Positions 35,279-48,252 of a stretch of 60,000 nucleotides of DNA are shown here, in pieces. The notes under the pieces are model-generated. The model searched no databases, was not told the DNA's origin, and saw nothing but the letters and a program-made list of their open reading frames with translations. A program made the translations under genes and the position numbers. Positions within the stretch are counted from its first letter, which is position 1. The number at the start of each line of letters is the position of its first letter. The stretch lies in NCBI RefSeq assembly GCF_963678635.1, contig NC_087067.1, positions 2,420,001 through 2,480,000 on the forward strand, written 5' to 3'. The DNA is from Symsagittifera roscoffensis. Lineage: Eukaryota; Xenacoelomorpha; Acoela; Convolutidae.

Positions 35279-38200
35279 TATCAGTTTCAGATGATTATCA
35301 TTTCCATTAAGTCCTTCAAAACTTCATATCAAAAAATAAATAACAAATTAGTTGCAGTTTGTCTCTGCTCTGCAAGAAGCGAAAATAGCATGTTTCAAAT
35401 GCAGCAGTTATTTTGTTAGTTCATTACTGATTTAAATTAATCGCAAAAACAAACAAAATTTGCATTTTTCAATGCGTTTTTCTCAAATTGGATTAAGACA
35501 AAAAAATGAAAAATTTAGACAAAAAACAAACGGAACGAAAGTCACTTAGATTGTTACCAGAAATTTTATTGTGTGCAATTTATTGTGCGGATTTCGAAAA
35601 CAAAATTGTACTCCTAAAGGGTAATTTTTGGTTTTTATAAGTTAATCAGTAATTATTCTGAACTGCCAAAGTATTTGATGAGAAAATATTTTAAAAAACG
35701 ACATCTTACATAGACCAACAAATTTCGAGAAGGGATGTTCAAAAATCTTTTTAACAGAATAAATTTTTATCGTGCTTCATAGCCAAAAAAAGGCATTTTT
35801 TGTTATAAATGACTCAAAATCTTCATTTAAAGCAAATTTCAAACGTTTTGCCCAATATTATGCAAATTTAACCCTTCTAAGACTTTGCTGGGCTGTGTTC
35901 AAGGCTTATCATTTAGTCTGGTAGTTTTAAAATATTTTTGATTAATTATAAAAATACCAAATCGACGCATTTCGCAAAACAAATAGCACCATGATATTCT
36001 GGTATAAATCTAAACAACTTTTCTTCCGTTCACCGTTCATATTTTGTCTAATCTTAACCTATTTTGAGAAACAGGCATTCAAATTTCTAATGTGATTCAT
36101 TTTTCTGGATAATTTAGACCAACACTGTACTGTACAGTGATAACTTAAATTTTAAGAAAAAAGCCTAAGAATGAAATTCAAAACACGTTTGTTTTTCAAT
36201 TTGGGTTTGTTTAAGGTGAAAATTGATAAGGACAAATTTGCTTTAAATTTTATCTTGAGCAACGTGGTGCATTTTTTGTCTCTCAGTTTAACACAAAAAC
36301 GAAATATTTTTAGTTGGTTTAGCTAAACAAATGTAACACCGAAACCACCGGGTCAATTACTGGCAAACTATATCAACGTTAGACTTTTATTTAGCAAAGA
36401 AACAAGTCTAAGAAGGGTATAATCTCACAAAAGCATTAAGAAAATTATTTTATTTTTGCGCAAATCTTTTGGAAGTTGTACCCTTCTTAAACTTTGTTGA
36501 ACTACATAAAAAGCTCATTTTGTTATAGTTTTGTCAGTAATTGATTCGTCAGTTTCGGCGAAAGGTTTCATTGAAGCCCGAGTTTTGAGAGGAAAAATGA
36601 ACCATATTAATTGTGCTCAAAATCTAACCACTTTTTTTCATCAGTTTTAACCCAATTTGAAAAAAAAACAATTGAAGCCTTGGCTGGGGGTGAATTCAAA
36701 AAGAAAAAAGTATAATCCTTTTTTAATTTGGACGTTTTGATTGCTAAATGTTTCATTTGTTCCTTTTAAACTAAAGTAAGGAATTTTTATTCATGTTATT
36801 TTTCCCGATGAAATTCATGCTTTTGGAAAATCAATTGTTGAACTATCTGAGCCGCATATGAGAATTTGCTGTTTCGCTCTCATAACTAAAACGCTTTTCG
36901 AATCAGTGTGAGTCTCTTAATTTTTGACTACACTCTAAAATTTTTAAAAACTTTTTTGGTTACAGAATGATAAAATTCAGGAAAAAAAAACATTCTCTAT
37001 CCCTCCCATCACACGCATTGTCAAGTAAAAAAGGAGATAATTTTAATTTCAGCACGGATTATTTGAACGAATTAGTTTGCTTGTTTTTTATTTTAGAATG
37101 GCTTTGAGCCGGGTTTATTTGCTTATGAAAAACGCTTGTTTATTGTTTCAAATTAGCAAAACTGGCATTATTTTTTATTTGAGAAAAGGGTAGGTTAAAA
37201 TTTTTATTCTTTTGAGCTCACAGCAAAAATAGTTTCAAGCTGTTTTGAAAAATTGAGACAGCTTTTGTGAAAACTAATGAGAAAGCCGATTTTACCTGGA
37301 GAAGAAAACTCGCCCCGCACAAGCATATAGTCATATTTTTGAAAGTCAAATAAATCAAATTCTTGTGAAAAGAACACAGATTGCGGGCATGTATAAAATG
37401 TGGTTTTTTTTTGCATTTTGTATTTTAGACTTTTCAAATTAAGGATAATTATCAAAAATTTTGGTTGATGATGTGGTATTTTCAACACACATTTTCAACT
37501 TTTTTTTGCTATTTGTTCGGTGTTTCGAAAATTGAAGCCTAAAAAAATTGTCAGATGGCGTTAAATCACGTATCATTCTAAAACATTTCTAGCCGTGAAA
37601 TGATTGATTTTAAATTTTTGTATAATTTTTTCAAGATATTGCTGCCAACCGTTCAAGATATTGCTGACAGGAGTTCGGTAATTTTAATCAAAATTAGAAG
37701 CTCGATGATGTTTCGTAAACTAAAAAGGTTTTAAAGTTTTTATTTTGGACTAAGTAAGACGCGCTCTGTCAAAAAAAGTGTTCAGAGTTTTATTTATCTG
37801 AATAAAAAACCTGCCTTATTTCAATTGATACAAGTTATGTTGGTCCAATTAAAACGTAACTAGATAAAAGATTGACCATCAGGTGGTTAAAATAGCTTGT
37901 CGATGAGGTGACTAAGGCTGCTAAACTTTTTAGAACTTTAGAATTTAAGAAGTAAAACCACAAACCTGACCTCCTCACACACCACTATTACTCACGATGG
38001 AATATTTCATTAGTAGATAGATATTATCTAGCCTAATTGTAGTTTCGAATGATTTTTGTGGCAATTGTTGTGCAATACTAATTCAAACTAGACAAAACTG
38101 ACAATTTTCAAACCTTCGCAAAAATAAAAACCGACATGAAACATAATTCAAACCGACATTAAAATCATCGCTGGAATGTATTGTGGAATGCATCAGTGTA

Positions 38201-38886
38201 TCAGTGGAATGTTTAGGAGCGCAGGATATCATTTTTACGTGGTGTAAAAATTCAGTTTAAAACATTTGTAGAAATTTCTAGCGGCAAGAGAAAATTTTTT
38301 TTAGCATTACTATCAAAATCCTGCCGTGTTCAGAATTTAAAAAAACCTTAATTATTGTAATCCTAATTTGATTTGAAAGTTACCAGATCACACCATTTTG
38401 CTTTATTGAACTAAGCATGAAGAGAAAAAGGTACTTTCAATCATCATTCGATGATTATTTCAGAGTTGAAATAAGAACAGTTGGAACCTTGTTTGAAAAA
38501 TTCTACCCTCTTTTGTTTTATCTAACCTTTTTGTTCCAACCTTCTTTTCAGTCTTGTTTTGAGAAAAAAATCAAGTACAATTTTTTCAAAAAATTAAGAT
38601 TTTGTTCAAAATTTTATGAGGTGTTCAAACGTTATTTCCAGTTTAACTATTGTTTTGGACTATGTGCAGTTTTTTCAAATAACTCAAAGATTTGAAAAAC
38701 ATCAAGTTCACTACGATTTGGGCTCTCTCGTTGTCAAAATGCCTTCCCTTTTTTTGAGATATAAAAATGATACTGTTGCGGTTTTACAACAAATTAAGAT
38801 AAATTTTTTTTCTTGTGAAAATATTATCAGAAAAAAGGACGCGAAAAAAAACTTGAGCAAACGCAGGGGGAAGTTACACCAATTTA
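35279..38886. other. AT-rich sequence, possible intron; nothing else recognised
   Basis: No coding-like segment. Short Phe/Lys-rich ORFs at 37,204-37,488 and 38,417-38,897 are typical of AT-rich DNA. A small direct repeat TTCAAGATATTGCTG occurs twice at about 37,631-37,668. If 34.6 and 41.6 kb belong to one gene this is intron. Confidence 0.4.
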
Positions 38887-39095
38887 AGCTCCGCTGAGAA
38901 GACTAAGTACTACGTATTATTTAAAACTAAGCGCAGAAGTTATTCCCATATGTCAAAATCGCTGCTGAGACTGTTCTACTAAGTGTTATCTTACTGTTCA
39001 AATGCAAGCGCAGAAAGTTTTTCAACCTGTTAAAGCGCCGCTGATATTATTGTTCCAACTTTTGAATAAAGTGCGGAAAATTTATGCTTTTTTTG
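38887..39095 (+). repeat. Three diverged tandem units of about 75 bp leading into an element
   Basis: Units start at GCTCCGCTGAGAAGACT (about 38,888), GCTGCTGAGACTGTTCTA (about 38,961) and GCGCCGCTGATATTATT (about 39,034). Each continues with a variable stretch and AAGCGCAGAA or AGTGCGGAAA. The third unit runs directly into the 5' end of the first 0.5-kb element copy, at TTGTTCCAACTTT. The units may therefore be derived from that element's 5' end. Confidence 0.65.
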
Positions 39096-39482
39096 GTTAT
39101 TTTTTATTCGTTCAATTTTCGACTTGTTAACCAAACGTTTTAGACGAAAATTTTTTATAGCATCTGAAAGATATCGTTGTCTTGAGCTCAAATTTAAAAA
39201 GATATTTCACCTGTGATATGCGTAAGGAGCGAATTAATGCGTGCAAAAATTGAATTGATGCCAAAATTTTAATCCAATTCTATTAACGCATGCAATAGGT
39301 GACGCTAAACACACCCTAAGAATTAACATAGCGTGTGGGCGATAACAAGAAAAAATGGAAAAAAAAACTTCTTTTATTTTCTCAATCATTTTGTCAATTA
39401 TTCAACCAAAAAAAAATTTAAGTGAGCCTTTAGTGCAGTTGGAACATTCAGGCCTTCGCCCTGATACACGAGCAGTCTTGTT
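39050..39482 (+). mobile_element. 0.5-kb hairpin-ended element, copy E1 (diverged)
   Basis: This copy begins TTGTTCCAACTTTTGAATAAAG, a diverged form of the consensus start. It keeps the internal marker TTTCACCTGTGAT and ends GGAACATTCAGG-CCTTCGCCCTGATACACGAGCAGTCTTGTT with the 3' hairpin nearly intact. The 5' hairpin is partly lost. Confidence 0.8.
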
Positions 39483-39654
39483 CTACTAAGTACACTTTTT
39501 GCTCCAGTTTGAAACCGATGCATGAATTTCAACTGCCGAGGAAACTAACGGACTATTTGCGCGAGCAGACAATTTTCTCATGCCTTTCTTACCTTCAACA
39601 TGCTGTTTTGAAAAAAAATTTCTCGGGCAGGGTACTTTTTCAGACAAACTTCAA

Positions 39655-39960
39655 ATTTTAACAAGTATTTTTTCTTGGTTTACTTTCAAAGAAAAAGATG
39701 GAATTTTTGTGCTCGGTTGCTTTTCTTCTCTAGACAGATTCTGATTTTTAATTAGTAATATTTGACGGAATTTTATTTCTTTTCTGAAAGCTTTTGATTT
39801 TCTGAGCTTGAGCATAAAAAGTTGTTAAAGTTATTTTACGTTTAATCATTTTTGCGAGGTTATAAAGGTCTGAAATTTGCCAATTTGGCCGATTTGTTGT
39901 GCTATCAACGCATGAGGGCTCATCAATCTGTATCAAATTCTTTTAAATTGAACAGAGGCG
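39655..39960 (+). mobile_element. 0.5-kb hairpin-ended element, fragment E2
   Basis: This internal fragment matches the family from TTTTTGTGCTCGG through the CAGACA....GACTTTTTAA-like block, TGACGGAATTTT, TTGAGC and 'GCCAATTTGGCC', then AACGCATGAG. It lacks both end hairpins and is strongly diverged. It lies between copies E1 and E3 in the same orientation. Confidence 0.6.
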
Positions 39961-40115
39961 TGCTGTTTTTTGTCCTGGCCTTCGAAGAAATAGAGGAATG
40001 TTTATGCTTGTGATGTTATTTTTTTCGGACAAAGTAACTTGATATCGATGGTGAAAATCTAAAATTAACAAGCGGCTGTACTTCAACTAGTGGTGGAGCT
40101 GCTCTAGTCTGCTTG

Positions 40116-40622
40116 TTGTTCCGACTTTCGATACGAAAGTAACGGAATATTTGTGCTCGGGGTGGGTTTTTTTTTCTTCAGACAAATTTCGACTTTTTAA
40201 CTAGCTATTCTGACGGAATTTTTAATATCATTCAAAAGTTATTGTTGTTCTGAGCTTAAATTTGAAAAGATATTTCACCTGTGATCATATTTCGTAAAGT
40301 TATGGGGGTTTAAAGATTGCCATTTTGACCAATTTGGGACAATTAACGCGCTATTAACGCGTAAGCGGAGATTTAATCCGTCTTAGAAATCGTTCCAAAT
40401 TGGTTGAAAGAAGCTTATTTGCCATAATTAATTTGTTACAATGAGCGAAATCTATTCTTTTGTACTTTATATGGCGTGTGGGGGGATGATTTCACAAAAA
40501 ATTTAGATTTTTTTTTTCATTTTATTTTATTACATTTAATTTTTTTGTGTTACTACTGCTCCATAAACCTCAAAAGGCAGTCGGAACATTCAGGGTTTTG
40601 CCCTGATACGAGCAGTTTTGTT
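40116..40622 (+). mobile_element. 0.5-kb hairpin-ended element, copy E3 (near full length)
   Basis: The copy starts TTGTTCCG then ACTTTCGATACGAAAGT, a perfect 7-bp stem. It continues with AACGGAATATTTGTGCTCGG, TTTCACCTGTGATCATA, GCCATTTTGACCAATTTGGG and ATTAACGCGCTATTAACGCG. It ends CAGTCGGAACATTCAGGGTTTTGCCCTGA, then TACGAGCAGTTTTGTT. The 3' hairpin stem is kept with a changed loop. It has no coding capacity. Confidence 0.92.
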
Positions 40623-40804
40623 TAATACTTAATTTTTTAACACGCAAATAATTACGGGTGGTTTGTCCCATAATCATAACTGTTCCGAACTGAACTGAGG
40701 CACACTAAATTGCCATAGTAATTCCTGTTTGAGGTATTGGCAGTCCTAAACTTATTGCTTATCTCAGTACCTTTTAAGGGGAAGAGGAAACGGATCTTGT
40801 TAAC

Positions 40805-40840
40805 TATCCTCTCTCCCCCTCCCCCCCCCCCCCTATGGTA
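40805..40840. repeat. Polypyrimidine/poly-C tract
   Basis: CTCTCTCCCCCTCC followed by about 13 consecutive C. It lies just before a short ORF (40,835-41,047) with an internal GAATTTTC/TACC repeat; I do not call that ORF a gene. Confidence 0.9.
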
Positions 40841-41317
40841 CCTTGTAACGAATATTTCCCCTCCCCCTATAAAGAAAGAATTGAACAGTTAAGCATATCC
40901 GAATTTTCAGAATTTTCTACCATATCCGAATTTTCTACCGAGTTTTCTATTGCAATGGGGGAAGGAAAATATTTAGCAAGATCCCTGGAAACGTTCAGGG
41001 CTTTACCTTTTGGTATACGTGCAGTCGTATCTCGAACTTATAGATAACCTGTTTACTAATTATCCCGAAATCTATTTACATCGTGAGACAAAAATACAAC
41101 ATTAATACACGTCCTATAAAAACTATTAAAAAAAAATTGTTATTCTTTTATTTTGTCTTATTTAATCAAAAACACTTTTTGAAAGACGACTAAAATTAGA
41201 TTACTCACTAAAAAAGGTGAGGCACATGTTTTATCTCAATGGATATTTTTTTGAGGATTTTAGGAATAATTGCTAAGTTGAAAGAAATATTGAAAAAAAA
41301 AAATCTTCCTTCAATTG

Positions 41318-41440
41318 GCTTTGAGATGAGAGGAGGATGAAACGGTTTTTAGTTAGGAATTTTCAGCCAATGAGAATCGAGCATTTTGATTGCAGCGCTA
41401 AAATTTTCTATCCTATTTAAATGCTAGAATAAAATAGTTC
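41318..41440 (+). promoter_or_regulatory. Candidate promoter: CCAAT box and TATA-like sequence
   Basis: A CAGCCAATGAG box (CCAAT at 41,367-41,371) fits the NF-Y consensus. TATTTAAAT, a TATA-like sequence, lies at 41,414-41,422, about 45 bases downstream. The first ATG of the long serine-rich exon is at 41,574, leaving room for a short 5' leader. The CCAAT segment is duplicated before another exon at 56,928. This block argues that transcription could begin here, making the 41.6-kb exon a first exon. No start-site data are available. Confidence 0.4.
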
Positions 41441-41573
41441 AATTAGGCCAAGGGGAGGGGAGTTTTAACGGCTGTTAATTTGATGATAGTTGCGACTGAA
41501 TACGTTTAATTACTCTGAAGTTGTAAAAAATGAAATTGTAAAAAATAACATTTTCACTGCATCGAACGAATTA

Positions 41574-43111
41574 ATGAAGAAAGGAAATAAATTTCTTTTT
41601 AACAAATGGCAAATGGCAAAAATATCTGAATCTGAAAGAATCAGTACTATGTCTTCTAATTCAACCCAAGAAGACTTAAAAGAGGCAGCCTTTCAAGCAA
41701 CTGACGGTGTCCAAGATGATAGCTTTTTTCACTTGTTTCGTTCGTCTAAATCCAAATCGTCCAAGCGCAATTTCTCAGCTGGAGATGCATTGCTCGCTAT
41801 TTCTCCAGCCAATCAGAAAGGAGACTCAAAGTTGTCGCTGCCCGCCAAGACGAGTGTTTCTAGGCCGACACCTCGAGTGGTAATTCGCGAGGAATCCGAA
41901 GACGATCCGGTTAGTATAGACGATTTCGTCAGCTCTCGGATCGAAACGCAGCCGAGTTTCTCAAACCCGACTCGAAGAAATTTGTCTCAAACGAGTGGTT
42001 CGAGCACCAACGACAGCTTTGATTCATGCGATGCTTACGGGTTCCGTTACAATACAAGACGACAAACTGTGATGCGAAACCCAAAATGGCAAGGGGGTTT
42101 CGGGGCAGATTTAATTGAAGAGGGAAGGGGGGAAGTCGGCGGTGGTAATTGTGAGTTAGGAGAGGCTGGAAGTGAGACTGAGGTGCAAGATTCAGGTGGC
42201 ATAGATTGTCATTCCGCAACAAAAGGGGAGCGTCGCAGTTCCACCGGAAGGCAAAAAACGGCGGGAAAAGAGAAAAATGTTTCCCAGGAGGATTTTGTAA
42301 TTAAAAGGGGAAACAAAGGCCCAACAAATTACAATTGGAGAAGGTTCAGAGCTGATAAATCTACCCTGACATCAGGTGTGGCTTCTAGTTATAGCAGGAG
42401 ATATTCACCAACTTACATATCTAAATTTGGGGCGAACAAATCGGCAGACAAAATGGAAAAAGAAAAAGAAATAATGGGCCAGTTACCCAAACAATCGCAT
42501 TTACTGGCCTCGTCATCAACTAAAGCTAATAAACATAGACGAGCTAGCGCACATGTTAGTAAATTATCGAATACTTCTACCGATACTGCTTCCAATTTTG
42601 CACAGAAAAGCAGAATCAATCGGAGCAATAGTGATGCCATGGGTGAATCAGAAGGTGCCAGGAAAACTTCCGAGGACACCGAAACGAAAGAAGCTGAGCG
42701 GAACTCATCGCCGAATAAACGCACGAAATCTTCTGAAAAACGACGAAGTTCAAGACCTCGGTTACGTGAAACGCTTCTTACGTTAAAAGACCTGGACATT
42801 TTCAAACGAGGCGCTTTTTCTGTTGATTCGCATAGCAATACGTCGCCGGTTGCTAGCCCCGGAGAGCTAGACGAAGGAGCTGGTTCCAAAAAGGAGTCCA
42901 AAAAACCGAGGGGGAATATTTGCAGGTCTCTGACAGCAGACTGTTCTGGACCTGAAACTGCGTCCCCCTCGGTGGGAGTCGGCGGGATTCCGAGGAAGAA
43001 TGATGTGTTGGGACAGATGACTGACACGTCAACAGATGCGGATATGTCGAGCCGAGAGCGAGAGAAACGAAGAGATCGCCCGCAGATCAAAAGAAGCCAG
43101 GCTATCAATGG
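41574..43111 (+). CDS. Large serine-rich disordered protein, major exon
   Basis: The frame is open from 41,490 to a TAA at 43,113-43,115. The first ATG is at 41,574, with later ones at 41,616 and 41,649. The exon ends at 43,111 with an ATGG|GTAAGA donor, leaving two bases of a codon. If spliced from upstream, AG at 41,643-41,644 would start it at 41,645. The product (over 500 residues) is rich in Ser, Arg, Lys, Glu and Asn with no membrane segment, and looks disordered. Basic-serine motifs of the RRxS type occur at 41,973, 42,057 (RRQT), 42,231, 42,537 and 42,741. These resemble PKA or 14-3-3 docking sites. I do not recognise the family. A regulatory linker of a large scaffold or channel-associated protein is possible, but this is a guess. 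Confidence 0.8.
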
Positions 43112-44769
43112 GTAAGAATTTTCAACTATCGATTGTTGATTAAAAAGAGAAAAATGGGTCAAAGTTTGACTTCAAAATATTATTAAATGAGCCAAAAATT
43201 ATAATTTACAATGAAAAAGTGAAAAAGTATAGATTTATTCAGATGCTTGTTTTGCTTTCAAATGTCTTTTAGTGGTTGCTCCGTATCAAAAAATTATTTA
43301 TTTGATTTTGGCAAATTTAGCTGGAATGAAAAAAAAAACAATCGTGCCAGTTAAGCGTATACATGTATTCTGCTAAAAACAGCGCAACGCACTATATTTT
43401 GTTTCTTTTTTTTTTAGAATGTTTAGACGTTTTAATTTTTAGGCGTGTCAGAGTCCGATTTTTTTTTTGAAATTTAGAAAAATATACTGCGGCGATTAAA
43501 TTGCCGATTTGTTGTGTTTTTTGATGTTTTCAATCAAGTTTTGATTAAAAATTGTATGCAGGAAATCAAGATTAAATTATCTTATCTTCTTTTGAAAGCT
43601 ACGGCGTTCCTGAAGTTTTGTTTTTAAAATAGTTTAAGTCTCAAATCAGACTCTTAATGAATAGAAAAGTTACAATTTACGGCGAACTTGTCTCGCTGAA
43701 TGGGAGTAATCTCAAATTTGTCGTAGATTAAATTTGTCGGAGATAAGGAAAAGAATTTCCAACTACTTTCAAAATGCACAAATTTGAACAAAGAAAAAAC
43801 AAGAAACGCGCAGCATTTCTTTTTTATATAAACTTAATATTTTGTACGCATGTTTTGAAGAAAAAAAACATTAACGTTACCTTTTTCGTTTTTCTAAAAA
43901 TGAATAGTTCTTTCAATGCGAAAATTGAAACAAACATTTAAAATCGTATTTTGAAATCGTCAAGTTTCAGATTTGCAGTTTTGAACTGCAACGACATAAA
44001 CTTCAAGTATATATGTTTCGCATAGAGCAAAAATTTTCAAAATCAATTTTTCACAAGCAACCCTAAATTATTAGAAACGTTTCATTATGCGCACTTTTTG
44101 AGCTTTTTTAGGGGGAGAGGTGACGGGATAAATAGATCAAGTGTTGACAAAAAAAAACAAATTGAAGTTAGATGGATGAAATGAATAACTCTTAAATCAA
44201 AAGAGGTCAGTTCTATGCTGCATATTTTTAGTGTTGTAAGCAATTGCTGAAAAACCGAAAATATTGATCAATAATTAAGTTTCAGTTTGTCTAAAAATTA
44301 TATCGAAAAGTTCTTGTTTTTGGAATTTCTGTTTTTGGAACACACTTTTTTCTCTCTTCTTTCGGAGTTTCTGTCAAAACTTATTGGGCTTTCAAATTAT
44401 ACCACTGTCGACCCCTATGGAAGTATTAAAATTACTCAAAATAAGGAGGAAAAAGACATAGTTTCCTCCCTTCAGTTCGGGAAGCGGTCGGAACAATGAA
44501 TAAACCTTTTCCTTTTATGTAATTGCACGGTTTTCTTGAAATTATCTCTCTGTGGTTGTAGCAAAGGAGTTTTTTCGTATTTGTCTGAAAAGTGAAATTA
44601 TCATTTCATGAAGGTTTTTTGTGTGCAAAGATCCAAAACTGAAGTTTTTCTTCCATGGTTGAAAAAGTTTTGTTAAAAGATTTTAGCAGATCTTTCAAAC
44701 GCTTTAATTTATTACGAAACATCAAATTTTTTTCATGTGTGTTTTTCACTTTGATTTGCTGACAAAAAC

Positions 44770-45569
44770 GATTGCTAAATAATCGATCTTAATTTTCAAA
44801 TTAATCGCGGTAAATTCAACAAGATTTTAGTATGGTTTAATTAGCAATTTTAGCCACTTCGACTAGATCAGTAAATTGATGTATCAGTAAACTGAAAACG
44901 GGCAGACCACATCACTAAACCGAAAACTCATAACTCAATTACGTAATCACAGTAGCTAAAACCTGCGATTGCTACAAATAGAAAAAAAAATTACGCAAAA
45001 CAAAAACTGAATGAAAAAATGGAATAAAATAACTCTTTCCATGCTGTACGCACTCCAAATATTCCACCGCTTTCAAAATCAATTTTTGTTCCGAAATTTG
45101 TAACGAAATTGAGGGAATATTTTTGCTCGGGTGTTTTTTTCCTTCAGACAAATTTCGACTTTTAATCAACCATTTTTGACGAAATTTTTTTTTCATTCAA
45201 AAAGTTTTGTTGTCTTGAGCTTACATTTGAAAAAAATATATTTCACCTGTGATCAATTTTTGTAAAGTTATGTAAAACTAAAGATTGATTTTTGGCCAAT
45301 TTGCGACAATTAACGCCCGATATATTTCGCGCTATTGAAAATTGTTCCAAATTGGTTGAAGGAAGCTTAATTGCCATAATTGGGTTGTTATTGGAGCGAA
45401 ATATATCACTTTGTAATTTATATGGCGTGGGGGGATTTTCACAAACATTTAAGTTAAAAAAAATTCGTTTATTTTATTACGTTTAACTTTTTCATGTTAA
45501 TGGTGCTCCATAGACCCTAAAAGGCAGTCAAAACACTCAGGGCTCTGCTCTTATACGAGCAGTCTTGTT
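44770..45569 (+). repeat. Left arm of an 800-bp inverted duplication
   Basis: The sequence matches the reverse complement of 49,082-49,865. The match covers AATCGATCTTAATTTTCAAA, GTATGGTTTAATTAGCAATT, CATGCTGTACGCACTC and all of element copy E4 with its 3' end. It includes about 300 bases upstream of the element's 5' end, so what was duplicated is larger than the element itself. Confidence 0.85.
45086..45569 (+). mobile_element. 0.5-kb hairpin-ended element, copy E4
   Basis: The copy starts TTGTTCCGAAATTTGTAACG with the 5' hairpin degraded. It keeps TTTTTGCTCGGGTG, TTTCACCTGTGATCAAT and GACAATTAACGCCCGATATA, and ends GCAGTCAAAACACTCAGGGC...ACGAGCAGTCTTGTT. The 3' stem is mutated on one side. 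It shares subfamily changes with E6 (GGGGAATATTTTTGCTCGG-like), consistent with the inverted duplication. Confidence 0.85.
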
Positions 45570-48252
45570 ATTTTTTGCGTTTTTGAATGCAATCTTTTAT
45601 TTTTTCTCAGCCACTTGCCTTTAGGCAGTCAATTTAAGTATCGACAATTCAGGTGATAACCGGTGTCGAAAGAGATCAATCAGGCCATAGCAGTGACATT
45701 AGTCGATCAGCTTAGAAATATCTACATATTTTAAAGGAAAAATTTGGTTTTTTAAACTACAAATGATTTCCAACAAAAACTCGAATTGTGAGATGTCTCG
45801 TCTACTTTTGGTTCATCTGAGCACAAAACTGACCACATAAAAAAGTCATCAGCAATTTTGTTTGACTCCCAAAACCGAGAGCGGACGTTGTTCGACCCAC
45901 GAAGTTGAGGGCACATATCATTTGACCATACTGCTGATACAAAACTCGACCATTTCAAACCAGGTATCAAAAACTAGGAGCAATGAAAACTGCAATTTTT
46001 ATCAACTTCGTTCAGTCAGTTTTTCACAAATCAAAAACAATACTACTTGTATCAGGACAAAGCCTTGAATAATTGACTACACTTTCATTTGGTTCGGATA
46101 CTTATGGCCAGAAAACAGTTTTCAACTCCCATCAGTCGATTTGATGTTGTTTGTGTGAGTTTTGTAAGTAATTAGTGGGATCAATTAGTAAAAAAGGGAA
46201 ATCGGTCATTTTCAAACCTGAAATTTACTGAAGATTTGGAAACCTTTTTTAAATTTGACTAAAGGAGGGTCCTAAACTGTTGAATCGTGACTTTTTCGAC
46301 ATTTTTATTGGTCGATCAAATTGATTTCTCGATATATCTCGAAAAAATTGTACATGTCTTATGTTGTTTCAAAAAATCGACTGGAGAAAATTATTAGTTG
46401 ATTACAGTATTGCGCCTAATTGAGTCACGGAGGTAGTCAAATTCAATATCATATTAGATCTTTTTAGTCGTGTTTTACATTACAAAAAATGAACAGACTA
46501 ATTTAATCAAAATTTACGACTGACCCTGGATTCCCCTTTTAATTCTAAGGAGACTCTTACATAAAGTTTGTCCCGGAACTCATTTATTTTTAGGGTTTTC
46601 TGGGTAAAAATTCGTTCTTCCTTTTTTCTTTTTCATTGTCCCCTTTTATGTCTATAAATTATGTTTTGTAACCGTATCTGAAAGGGATGTTATTTTATTA
46701 GAGTTATCGTCGGAGCCGTCAAATTTAAATTACTCTCTAATGAAATTTTATCTGCTATTGTTCCTGAAATACCTATTTGGGAAACAAAAAAAAATGGGAT
46801 AATTGTGCGAAGATTTATTGAGCAAAAAATAGTTGACTAAAAAGCTAACAAGTCGCAGTGAATTTGATTTTTCTTGCTTTACCACCGAAAGTTCGTGCTT
46901 ACACTTTTTTAAATAAACTTTTCATGTATTACATCTCAATCTCCACGTAAAGTTTCTCAAAGTTCATTATTATCTACGTTATGATGGCTTTATTAAACAT
47001 TTTCCTGCAATCTTGTTAATTGATATATATTTCAGTTGTTTGATAAGCAGCCATGATTACAGAGATAACACTGCTGTTAGCTACCGTTTTCTGTTTTAAT
47101 TTTTATATTTAATTTCAATGCGGTCTTTTGGCTTTTTTGAACTGTAATTAATGATAAAATTTCAAAGGGTTTTTCGGTATGATGACTTATTTTACTTTTT
47201 TGCTTCGAGTTGTAAATTTTTCTTTCAATTTTTGCCAATTAAAATGATAAAAATTGTTCTAATGACGTGAGTAGTTCTGTAACGGTTGTTTTTTTGTCAT
47301 TTGTTATTCAGTTGACTATCATGAATAAATTGTGCTATTGAGATGATTTTTACCCACAAGATTAATAAATAACTACATAGAGTTTGGTTTTTTTCTAAGC
47401 TGGTATTGTAGCCTAACCCTGAAACAACGAGCATCAATAACAATGGTTTCGAACCATCGACGTTTAGGCGGAAACTTTGCTAATTGATCGCGGCTCCCCA
47501 AAAACAGAAAATTTTTAAAAGAAAAACAACATCCATAAAAAAGATCCTGATTTTATGACCACTACTTTGCGACAAAAGTCCAGAAATTGCGACCAAGAAA
47601 AATCTACAAGGATTATGGGGATAGAACCGGAACTTCAAAGATCTTTTGAATTTTTTCATAAAACAAGTTTGAAAAAATGCGTCCAAAGTCTGCTCACTTT
47701 TTGTGCTCTGGCGGACGCGAACTTTAAATTTGAAAATTACTGTAATTTGATAAAAACTAAGTACTGGTTGGAAAACATGAATGTCATAAATGTTGTCAAA
47801 TCCATGGAGGGGGGGGGGGTAGCAGACACGACTTATAAAACATAACTCGGCACTGTTTAATATTTTTTTAGACTTTGTTCGGAACTCTGCGGTGTCTAAG
47901 AATATTTGTTTCCATGAATGACATTCAATGGGTGGATTTTGAAATTCTGAACACAAACACGGCCGCAATCCGTTTTTTTTCGCAAAAATGAATGGTATGT
48001 TTAACAATTTGTTGCTTTTGTTATTACATGAAATAGTTATGGTTTATGGACTCGTCATCGGAAGTCAAAAGCATAAGCTGATGATTTTGGCTCGGACAAT
48101 TATAAGTAACCGTCAAGAGTAGTTAGTAGGCATTGGTGTTCGTCACGCTCAACTAAGTTAGTGAAAAAGCCTTATTGTGGCAACACTTTTTGCGTCACGG
48201 ACAGTTTTAACGGAAGTTATGGCTCAAACGTCATTCGAACAATAAAAACAAC

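Noticed and set aside
42413-43162. 249-codon minus-strand ORF opposite the serine-rich exon
   Set aside because: It is the antisense shadow of a long codon-biased exon; the + strand frame has splice-site and composition support and this one does not.
47480-48007. 175-codon minus-strand ORF and an overlapping 96-codon + strand ORF
   Set aside because: The two are mutually antisense, lie in AT-rich intron sequence, start from an ordinary context and have no recognisable domain. A poly-G run interrupts the region.
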